A DNA stretch of 64,000 nucleotides from Batkoa obscura (lineage: Eukaryota; Entomophthoromycota; Entomophthoromycetes; Entomophthorales; Batkoaceae), in assembly GCA_030770535.1 (NCBI GenBank), contig JASVEC010000002.1:744001-808000 (forward strand), written 5' to 3'. Both the position numbers and the translations under genes were made by a program. The notes below the pieces were generated by a model. That model saw only the letters and a list, made by a program, of their open reading frames with translations. It was not told the origin of the DNA and did not search any database. This document shows, in pieces, positions 56,301-64,000 of this stretch (position 1 is its first letter; each line of letters opens with the position of its first letter).

Positions 56301-57485
56301 AAAAATCTATACGCCCTTCAAACTATGAAAACATGGGTCGCCTTCTATCTTGATGTGTTATCCTCATTCATTGTATTTTTTACTGCATTGTTCCTTGTCA
56401 TGTTTTCAGATACAAACAATCCAGCCCAAGCTGCCTCTAATGCAGGTTTAGCTCTTTCAAATGCTTTACAGATGTTAGTGTTCTTACAATGGACCATCCG
56501 TATGGTAGGTGATGTACAATCTCAAATGGGTAGTGTAGGACAACTTGTATATTATGGTAGAGATATTCCAGCTGAAGCACCACATGAAATAGCTGAAACA
56601 AAACCACGTGCAACCTGGCCAGAAAATGGAGTAATTGAGTTCAAGAATGTAGTACTTAGATATCATAAATTTGGTGTTAATGTTCTCAAAAATGTAACTT
56701 TTACTATTCGTGAACGTGAAAAGATTGGTATTGTAGGACGTACTGGTTCAGGTAAATCTACTTTACTTATTTCATTACTTCGAATTGTCGAAGCTGCTGA
56801 AGGACAAATCCTTATTGATGGTGTTGATATTTCCAAAATTGGTTTAAGAGATCTTCGTACAAAGGTAGCCATTATTCCACAAGAACCAGTTCTATTCGTT
56901 GGGTCTATTCGTTCTAATTTGGATCCATTCAATACAAGCACTGATCTCGAAATTTGGAAAGCTTTAGATTCAGTTCATCTTTCTGATAAGATTCGTCAAA
57001 TGCCCAACCAGCTTGATTCTGAAGTCATAGAAAACGGAAAGAATTTCTCATTAGGACAACGTCAATTATTCTGTATTGCACGTGCAGTACTTTCTAAATC
57101 CAAAATTTTAGTATTAGATGAAGCCACAGCTGCTATTGATATGGCTACTGATCTTTTAATCCAAAATGCTATCCGTGAGAACTTTGCTGATTTAACTGTA
57201 CTTACTATTGCTCATCGTCTTAACACAATTATTGATTCTGATAAAGTGTTAGTTATGGATGGTGGTAAAGTGATGGAATTTGATGAACCAATTAAGTTGC
57301 TTAATAAAGAAGATGGTTCTTTTGCTTCTTTAGTAGCCCAAACTGGTGAAGCTACAGCTCAAAAACTTAGAGAAATAGCACAAGAATCTAGCGATTCCCG
57401 TAGGGCTAGGTTAGGTATAACTGATGATCAAGATGATCACCATCCTGTTCTCTCTTCTGTATTCGTAGATCCTAAACAAGAATAA
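53379..57485 (+). CDS. ABCC (MRP-type) ABC transporter, full-size without TMD0
   Basis: ATP-driven export pump for organic anions, glutathione conjugates or drugs. Intronless over 4.1 kb, 1368 residues, layout TMD1-NBD1-linker-TMD2-NBD2. NBD1: Walker A GDVGSGKSS (~residue 431), signature LSGGQRQRVSLARA, Walker B ILLDDPLSAVD with Asp in place of the catalytic Glu, as usual for ABCC. NBD2: Walker A GRTGSGKST (~1119), signature FSLGQRQLFCIARA, Walker B ILVLDEATAAID with the catalytic Glu. The N-terminus begins directly with the ~90-residue lasso-like region, so TMD0 is absent, as in short MRPs. The linker (~630-735) is long and acidic with QLS-containing near-repeats. Site: plasma or vacuolar membrane, not decidable. 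Confidence 0.95.
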   Translation: MKPFELKGLFFLSDWFYLWVFPLVGALLRTDLKQIQILLAKTERAGINGDSLEAAWQDEQANNAKSPSILRSLYKVYGKAYILVGIWKLVWALFTWLGAYYFLQVSLQYFDKVNFNWSETAGYLFTLALFLSSLFSSIAIHQLYGQCSRIGIQIKSALTVLVYRKSLMLFRVKGGAGEVINVLSTDVSRITEAVTNLHFLWSALVEAILILGISFGLIGVAAFPALGIVIILLPLQYYLGKKTSDLQVQNTAITTHRVHLMSEILTAIKLIKFYAWEQPFSERINEIRKKEINLIKRTMQIKAINFAVVFAVPVIVALLSLVTLTYTKEKPSASIAFTILSVFNTLRYPFLMLPMAVKSYSGSILSIKRLNEFFTQLEIEGYDLNQKSDHPELAIKMNESSFSWEENDDHPPFLQDLKLDIKHGELIAVIGDVGSGKSSLIAAILGQMRQVGGERLKVYGSVSYVPQEAWLLNMILRENVTFGKEFDKAHYDETIKVCALERDLTLLVAGDQTEIAERGSNLSGGQRQRVSLARAVYNFGDIILLDDPLSAVDQNVGRHIFEQCIKGKLSEKTVIFVTHALQYLPQVDRIIGMKDGKINKIGTYDELMAKDEEFKNLINSHVASGEESDEIEIEHADPSNEKAVDNTILNQLSIQDRTQLSIRADNRDINEATISSIIEKNQLSVLQGQIQGHDVAAAIQRNQLTVHSLVEEKKEISVEPKSKEEDDAKKGALVTEDLSASKMGIQDVILYLTAGSGVIITVSIFAYFFLVHCVRLFSDFWLNFWIPNRLNFDPKLSLDTIYLASYAAFTLVFTFGVLTRGLAFAYEAAKKAHVLHDDMFASVMMAPMGFFDTTPLGRILSAFSKHQFHVDDTMPDALMQSLQYAPLAAGALVLVAAVVYWPNAVATIILVIIGFSLVYFTTPAETKLKQLEAVTKPPIYAHLTATLEGLFSIRAYHAQNRFDSINITLLDDNHKNLYALQTMKTWVAFYLDVLSSFIVFFTALFLVMFSDTNNPAQAASNAGLALSNALQMLVFLQWTIRMVGDVQSQMGSVGQLVYYGRDIPAEAPHEIAETKPRATWPENGVIEFKNVVLRYHKFGVNVLKNVTFTIREREKIGIVGRTGSGKSTLLISLLRIVEAAEGQILIDGVDISKIGLRDLRTKVAIIPQEPVLFVGSIRSNLDPFNTSTDLEIWKALDSVHLSDKIRQMPNQLDSEVIENGKNFSLGQRQLFCIARAVLSKSKILVLDEATAAIDMATDLLIQNAIRENFADLTVLTIAHRLNTIIDSDKVLVMDGGKVMEFDEPIKLLNKEDGSFASLVAQTGEATAQKLREIAQESSDSRRARLGITDDQDDHHPVLSSVFVDPKQE

Positions 57486-57723
57486 TTCAAGTTAAAATAA
57501 TAATAATAATAATAATAAAATTTTCCTGTTTTAATACTACAAATAATAATATTTATAATTAGATTTGATGAGTTTTATAGTCTTTTATTGTTCTTAAAAG
57601 TTCAATTTTAAAATGTTTAGTGATATTTAAAATTTTTCTTATAATTCATTTTTTGCTTATTTTTGACTTTATTTATTATCAAAAATACTACAGTTTATTT
57701 AAATTTATTTCAGAGATATAATA

Positions 57724-57836
57724 TGAGGAGGTATTTTTTCATTTAAGAATTTACTAACAATTTTTCCACTTTTAAATAACACTTAAAAGTTAGAAAAAGT
57801 AGTGAAATTAAAAAAACATCCTTCATATGTTGACAA
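57724..57836 (+). mobile_element. TA-MITE family A, copy 9
   Basis: TA|TGAGGAGGTATTTTTTC at the left and ACATCCTTCA|TA at the right. It lies 240 bp after the ABCC stop codon and forms an inverted pair with copy 10. Confidence 0.85.
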
Positions 57837-58016
57837 TCTTACAATTAATAATTCAAATTTGTCTTGTATAGAAAACAAATAACAAAATGAAAGATATTCC
57901 CACACAAGCCCTATAAAGTTTGTACCTAAGGTAAGCTAGAGTTTTGAAAAAAATATAATATTCTAAAATAACAATGGAGTAAAAAAGATTATCCCTTTTT
58001 ATTAAAAAAAAGCATT

Positions 58017-58118
58017 TGGGAGTGTTTTTTTTGACTTTATTGTTTTTTCCCATTTTTTAAGCGCTATTTAAACAGAAAAATTGGCAGTAAAATTCTTAAA
58101 CACAAAAATACATCCTCA
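58017..58118 (-). mobile_element. TA-MITE family A, copy 10, abutting the P450-2 stop codon
   Basis: Reverse copy: TGGGAGTGTTTTTTTT at the left, TTAAGCGCTATTTAAACAG core, AAATACATCCTCA at the right. Its right end is one base from the stop codon (58122-58120) of the P450 gene, so the element must form that gene's 3' untranslated region. Confidence 0.85.
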
Positions 58119-58119
58119 T

Positions 58120-60060
58120 TTACTCACATTTAAAAGGATAGATATTGATTGATTTCTTTGGTGCATTAACGAGATATAATTTGGATTTTATATCCTCCTC
58201 ATCTTTCAACTTAAAAGTAAAGTTATAAACCAATGATGCTATAGCCAAATAAAGTTCCATCCAAGCTAAACTAAGAAATATACTAATATTAATTCTAATA
58301 TTACATGTCAGCCAAATGAAAATAATATTACTTTCTTCCAATACATGCTCTTGGGCCAATTAAAAATGGCATAAAATTTTTATGTAGTTGGAATTTGTCA
58401 TTTTCATCAAGCCATCGTTCTGGTTTAAATACGTTAGGCTCCTCCCAATACTCGGGATTATTTTGAAGATAATTTATATCAATATTAACAACCGTCTATT
58501 TAAAAACAATGTATCACTATTATCATATCGTTATGTTCTTTAAAAAATACCTTTTCTGAAATAAAATAACCATCAATTACTTTACCACCTTTTGGTACTA
58601 ATCTAGGTAAACCGCAAGGTACAACTGGAAACATTCTTAAACCTTCATATAATACTGCACGTAAATAATCACATTCTTCTTTGCATTTAACAAAATTTAT
58701 TTGACTTTGATTTTCGAATCGTTCTTTTAAATGATTCTGTAATTTCATATAAATCTGTGGATGTTTAATTAAAAGATAAAGTATCCTATTAAATAGCTTA
58801 ATATAAATAAATAAACTATGCTTGAAATAATACCATGTTAATGAATTGGATGTTGTATCGGATCCTGCGATTCTACATAACCTATTAGTATATTTACTGC
58901 TTATAATAATTGTTATGCTTACAATTGAAGGAGAGATTCTTCTACTATTTCTTTTTCACTGAGTTTTTTCCCTGTGTCTGCATCGGAAGCATTGATTAAT
59001 GTATTTAGAATGGTAGTTTTATATGAATTCCCTTTTGAACTTTCGATAGCTTCATATGAAAACTAATAAAATATTATTAATTTTATTTATTATTTATTTA
59101 TGGTAATTAAATTACTTTATAGAGTTGAGTTATAGTCTTAAATTTATAGTATTTTAAGAATGGAAATGTTGCTACCTTGAAACGATCATTATTTAGTTAT
59201 TGCAATTACTAATATTAATTATTATTACCATAAGAGATATTAAAATAAATTGTTTAATCCAATCAATAACAGGATGATGACCATTTTTCAATATATTAAA
59301 ATGTTGACCAAAAGCCAAGTCACCAATAACGTCCTAATTAAATATGTTTGATAATTTGATATAATTAAATAATAATAGTATTACAAATGAAAAACAATGA
59401 AAATAAAGACCTAGATCAAAGCATTTGTTGTTTGAACTCCCCTCTTCAACCTTTGTAATTAAATTATTAACATTTTCCTTTACTAGATATTCAACATCTA
59501 ATATTGCTTTATCTGAAAAACTTGAGGAAAGTATTTTTTTCTAAATATACTATTTAATAACTGTTTGCTATCTATATAAAATGATTACTCTTTCACGATG
59601 AAATTCCCTATTCCTATATAAACTTAATAAAAATAGTAACAACACGCTCATGAATTCTATTTACCTAGTGCTAAATATAGTTTCGCCAATAACTTGAATA
59701 CCATCATAAAACGTTGCTTTTTCAAAAGAATAAGTAGAATGGACTTCTTTTGCTGCACTATCAGATGCAATGGATAGTTCGTTCCAACCTTAAAAAATAG
59801 TTTTTATTTAATATTCGTAGTAAAATAACACTATTACTTATTCGAACAATATTCCCATACTTTTGATGTAATTTTGTTGAATATAAATGATAATTACCGC
59901 TAAAGGTATAAATTAAATGAATTATTGGAAAGATTAAATTAATTGATGGTCCTGGTACTTTCCTTAGTGGGTTAAAAAATATATTGTAAACTATATTATA
60001 TATCCAATAGGCTATTAAAACAACTATTATATAACACAATATTAATGATAGTGTAATCAT
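58120..60060 (-). CDS. Cytochrome P450 monooxygenase, gene 2
   Basis: Start codon at 60060-60058, stop at 58122-58120; multi-exon with short introns. The N-terminal membrane anchor is followed by the proline hinge NPLRKVPGP. Landmarks: I-helix-like GSDTTSNSL, ExxR as YEGLRMFP, PERF-equivalent PERW, heme loop FLIGPRACIG with the axial Cys, then LAWMELYLA as in gene 1. It resembles gene 1 throughout (shared WNE, STY, FSTR, GGKVIDGY blocks) and shares intron positions around VRxS|WNE and IGR|LAW, but it lacks the intron that isolates the anchor exon in gene 1. Internal junctions were followed by family conservation, not proven one by one. The substrate is unknown. Confidence 0.87.
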
Positions 60061-61274
60061 TTTTTTACTTTTTTTTGTTGAAATTGCTTTAATTTATACT
60101 TATAAATTTGAGGCCTGGATTTAAAATCTCCATATTTGATTTTTCATCCACACTTATTTATTTTCAAGTATGATAAATGTTGATTCAAATTAAAAATATT
60201 AATTAATTTTATTCCCTATACTTTTTAAAGAAAATAAAAATAATCCGTTTTTAATTAGACAAATAATTACAAATATACATATATTCTTATTAAACTATTA
60301 TAATAGAGTCAATATCAATCCCCTCTAATTTTTTTAAAATATATATCTAAGGCAAAACGGTATTTATAAAAGTAATAGAAAATAAACTTAGGACTTTAAA
60401 ATTTGAAAATGACATCTTAAAAATTCTGGAATTTTACATCATTTTTGATCATAAGCTTAATAAAAAAGGTTGATATTATTTCATATGTAACATGGTTTTT
60501 TAAATATAAACTATTATTAAAAAACCTTCTGATAATTCAAAAACAATAAAATAAAGCTAATACTAAATAAACGGACTTATTTTTACCTAAGGGATAGGCT
60601 TTTTTTTGAGTACTTGTGAAATTTCCAATGTAAGCAAAAATATAATAATAGAGGTTTTGATTTGTAGCTGTTGTAGCTTTACTATGAATTAGTTTGCAAT
60701 AATTTTTAAGTCCAATTGTTTGTTTATTTGATTTTTTAAAGTATGATTTTGAAAAAGTTCCATTTATAAAAAGGGTTAAAATCCAATCACAATAAAAGTG
60801 CAACAGCTATTTTATATTTAAAATAAAGAAATTTCAAATTAAAGTATTTATTAGTAACAAGTCTATATATAACTGCTATCACTAGTTTAATTGCAGTTTA
60901 TAATATTATATTTAATTATTTTTTTTCAAAATACTGAGTTACTTGATTTTACTAGTCATTAGTTTATTAACTTTAGTTTAACTAATTTAATACAGTTTTA
61001 TTAGTTTATAAACAAATACTTATAATGATTATTTCTTCAAACATTAATATAAATAAACTATTTTAAAAGCTGTTAATTATTAACTATTATTTGCACAAAC
61101 CAATTGTAGTTTTATTAACTTTTATTATAATATTTTTTCTAAAATCTATTATGTTTAGTTTTAATAAACTTATTTTTATTTTTAGGTATTTCTACTTTGG
61201 TAGCTTTTTTATATAGTTTGTAGTTATTACAAATTATTTTTTAAACTAAACATCAAATTTTAAGTTTCATAGTA

Positions 61275-61374
61275 TGGGGATGTATTTTATTATTTGAGAG
61301 TTTTACTAACACTTTTTCCGCTCAAATAGCGCTTAAAAAATGGAAAAGTAATGAAACCAAAAAAAACATCCCCA
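61275..61374 (+). mobile_element. TA-MITE family A, copy 11 (best preserved, type copy)
   Basis: A 100-bp non-coding element flanked by TA: TA|TGGGGATGTATTTT ... AAAAACATCCCCA|TA. The ends form a ~14-bp terminal inverted repeat (TGGGGATGTnTTTT). The middle holds TTCCGCTCAAATAGCGCTTA with the AGCGCT palindrome. TA target duplication plus short inverted ends is the pattern of Tc1/mariner-type MITEs. No transposase gene is present in the window. Confidence 0.92.
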
Positions 61375-62488
61375 TATATATTAAACTATTTACTATATTT
61401 TAGTAGATTATTTATTTTATAATAAGGAACTTGCTAAATTAATCATTGATTTTTAATTACACTTGTCTTTAACAGATTTTTGAAAATATTAGATCAAATT
61501 TTTATCAACCTTTTACTTTTCATTCCTCAAAAACATGAGAGAAAATTAGATTAAATATCTGTTTATAAATTAAAATCAAACAAATACTGAGCTGCTTGGG
61601 GTTTCACCAGTCATTAGCTTATTAACACTAGTTTAGTTAAATTAGCCATGGTCTTAGTCAAACTAACAATATGCTTATTAGAGACGATTTTAAAATATAA
61701 ACTGAGAATACGAAAATTTTGCTAAATTTAAAATTGCAGGTTTTAAAATTCTATTAAGATCAAATGAAACAAGATCTAAATCTTGTTCATAGCTATTTAT
61801 TTATTAAAAAAATTCAAACAAACTAAGAATGTTTCTATAATAATTTTACTGAAGTGAGCAATAAAAAATCCCAATTACTTTTATGTTTGTATAAAATAGT
61901 AGGATTTGGTAATAAAAATCTAAATTTTCCTATAAAAATCGATTATCTTATATAAATCTAAAAGTGATTTAGAATCCCATATTCAATAGGAGATTTTACA
62001 AAGTTTTTGATTGACTACTAATTACAAGCAATTGCAAAAAACTCCAAAATTTACAAATACTACTAAAAAATAAAATGAGTTTGACAGGAATTATTTTTAA
62101 CAGTATTTGGCACTTTATTTAGTTTTTTGCTGATAATTTCTTAACATTCGGTTAATAAAACTTAAAAAGATTTAGTTTTAGTAAGAGTTTTTAAATCACT
62201 TTTTATAATAGCTCTTGAATTCTTAAAGAGACTGTATTTAGTATTGGGTAGATATAATTTAATATTGAGTACTACTTAACAAACTAAAATTCTATAAAAA
62301 TAGAGAACTTTGTTGAGAAAGAGAAATCGTTTTTATATAAATATCAATTTAGAGTATTTTCAACCTATTATGGTTACCAAGAAAATAAATTGAACAAATT
62401 GTTGTAGAATTCTCAATACAACTGTTTCAGCTTTGTTGTGACTTGACCCCGTTTTTTAAGAATAAAGTTTTGTTAAAATCAGGCGCTA

Positions 62489-62590
62489 TGGGGGTGTATT
62501 TTTATGTTTAAGAATTTTACTAACAAATTCTCTGCTCAAATAGCGCTTAAAAAATGAAAAAAGTAATGAGGCCAAAAAAATATCCCTTAT
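62489..62590 (+). mobile_element. TA-MITE family A, copy 12
   Basis: TA|TGGGGGTGTATTTTTATG at the left, GCTCAAATAGCGCTTAAAAA core, AAATATCCCT|TA at the right. Confidence 0.88.
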
Positions 62591-63383
62591 AACTATAGCT
62601 TAAGCTAGAAAAAAGTAAATAAACAAAAAACCGACTTTAAAAATTATTATAATTTATATTAAAATAGAGCTGTATAAGCTTTATATAAAATTTTAACTTT
62701 TAAATTTAGCCATGTTAATAAATTTAAAGGTATAATAGAAATGGCTTAAGTTCAAAGTTAGTTTCTATATCTATTGACATTTATTTAAATACTGATTATA
62801 ATGAATTTAACTAACTATATCATGGTATATTTTGTATCGTGTTATATGAAAGAAATAGCAATATTATTATTATTCAAATTTTGATAGAAAAGAATTAGTT
62901 CCATAGTGATTTAAAAATCAAAACTTGGGCTTGGTTTTTATTTTATTAGCTATATGAACTCTATAACAATTTAATACTGTTAAATTGTTATAGTAAATGA
63001 TAGTTTTTTTAATTTATAATAAGAGCCAACATTAAAATCAATAACTTCTATTAACATTAATAAATTAATTATTCTATTAAAACTAACAAATCCTCATACT
63101 AAAAATTGATATTACTAATTTAAGCAACCAATGTTCGCTGTTTACATTAATTTCATTAATGAAAATAGGTATTTTATTGCTACTCCGTAGATTTTTTTAG
63201 ATTCTCCTTTTCCAATGAGGAGTTGTAATTTGTAATTTTTTAGCAAATTTTGGCCAATAACAATTTGTCCGCAAACAATTGTTTAGTTCTTAAAATAACT
63301 CAACCCTTAATCTGGCAATCTATTTAAATCAATAAAATAAAAATAAAAATTCAATTTTTGTTATTTTTACTAATAATTAAAAA

Positions 63384-64000
63384 ATGAGTTTAGAAAGAAA
63401 AGAAAATAAATTGACTAATAGTGTGGAAAAGAGTAAGTTAATTAATACTGATGGCTATATACTAAATAATGAATCTCTTTAATTTTAGTTATTGAAAAGC
63501 TAAGTAATAAAGAACAACGAATTTCAGAATCTTGTGAAAAGTTAAATCCATACTCTAAATTTTGTCCTGATACAAGTAGTTATCCAGTTAAAAAGGGATT
63601 AAATATAACTGAAATTGATGATAAAGTTAAAGGTAAACATTTATTTTTATCATTTAATTAAAAATTATTTATTAATTCAAAAATTCATAGATGGATTAAC
63701 CAAATTGTCAAGAGAAGATTTAAGTGATGCAGCCGCATGTACTTTAAATATTAAAGAGTTGTTATGTTTATTAGAATATCAACGTTGTTCTTCAGACGGT
63801 AAATTAGTACCCATTTGTAACTCAGTACAGTAAGTCTTCATTTATCTAATCCTTTAAAACTCCTTTTAATTAATCCTCCTTAATTAAAGTGAAACGGCTT
63901 TTTCTTCTTGTAGTTCAGAAGGTCAAAAAATTGAAGATGTTAAAAAATTATTTGAAAAACATGTCGATTTTAATAAATTTACTAATGATACTGAATGTTT
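63384..64000 (+). CDS. Unidentified intron-containing gene, 5' part (cut by window end)
   Basis: Four exons can be joined in frame: 63384-63432, 63489-63632, 63691-63829 and 63914 onwards, running off the window. Introns have GTAAGT/GTAAAC donors and TAG acceptors. About 139 residues are visible: a charged N-terminus without signal peptide, then a Cys-bearing region (ESCEKL...KFCPDTSSY...AAACTLNIKELLCLLEYQRC...VPICNSVH) and a KKLFEKHVDFNKF helix-like stretch. I do not recognise the family. The clean frame through three introns makes a real gene likely. Confidence 0.7.

Larger units (their letters stand above)
60061..63383. other. Gene-free region, 3.3 kb
   Basis: AT-rich. It holds two family A MITEs (61275, 62489) and a patch at 60465-60800 weakly resembling 25465-25980. 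No credible gene was found; the frame at 60537-60803 is unsupported. Confidence 0.5.

Noticed and set aside
47830-60060. A dikaritin-type RiPP gene cluster (repeat precursor plus P450s)
   Set aside because: No UstYa/DUF3328-like gene is visible, the P450s are ordinary microsomal types 9-20 kb away, and the units are bounded by KK rather than the usual KR.
1-64000. CRISPR arrays, bacterial operons, LTR elements or virus-derived genes
   Set aside because: None seen. The only regular repeats are coding tandem repeats, microsatellites and MITEs; no reverse transcriptase, integrase or capsid-like frame was found.

Overview
The window looks like nuclear DNA of a very AT-rich fungus, most likely an early-diverging (zygomycete-grade) lineage such as Entomophthoromycotina. 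That placement is an inference. It rests on the AT-rich intergenic DNA, introns of about 45-80 nt with GTAAGT-like donors, asparagine runs encoded by AAT microsatellites, a complex I 21-kDa subunit of fungal type, fungal-style membrane P450s, and a secreted animal-type GH37 trehalase.

Left third (1-28.3 kb): the window opens inside an OPT-family transporter read leftwards. Next come an intron-rich housekeeping block, with cytosolic glutamyl-tRNA synthetase (8 introns), a 1836-residue RalGAP-alpha-like protein (6 introns), secreted trehalase, an Asn-rich RING protein, a secreted His/Tyr/Arg-rich protein, a choline/ethanolamine phosphotransferase (7 introns), a complex I accessory subunit (3 introns) and chaperonin subunit CCT1 (6 introns). 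A cytochrome P450 follows.

Middle (28.3-47.6 kb): a long gene-poor stretch with decayed sequence, then a second OPT gene, a POT/PTR2 peptide transporter, an MCT-like MFS transporter, tRNA-Lys(CUU), a small TATA-driven ORF and an SLC45/GPH-type sugar transporter.

Right third (47.6-64 kb): a secreted protein built of Asp/His/Tyr units bounded by dibasic residues, a 4.3-kb gene desert, an intronless ABCC (MRP) transporter, a second P450, another gene-poor stretch and the start of an unidentified gene cut by the window end.

The work of the window falls into two parts. One is core housekeeping (translation, folding, respiration, phospholipid synthesis, small-GTPase control). The other is an uptake, efflux and secretion set: peptide carriers OPT x2 and POT, sugar and monocarboxylate carriers, an ABCC pump, trehalase, secreted repeat proteins and P450s.

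Three structures stand out. (1) The two OPT genes form an inverted duplication about 31 kb apart. Their compared coding DNA differs at only five sites, all inside 116 bp, while the flanks are clearly diverged; one flank carries a MITE and the other keeps the empty site. This is a strong sign of recent gene conversion. (2) A family of about 100-bp MITEs with GGGGATGT...ACATCCCC ends and TA target sites is present in 12 recognisable copies. (3) The secreted repeat proteins resemble precursors of processed repeat peptides or metal-binding wall proteins.
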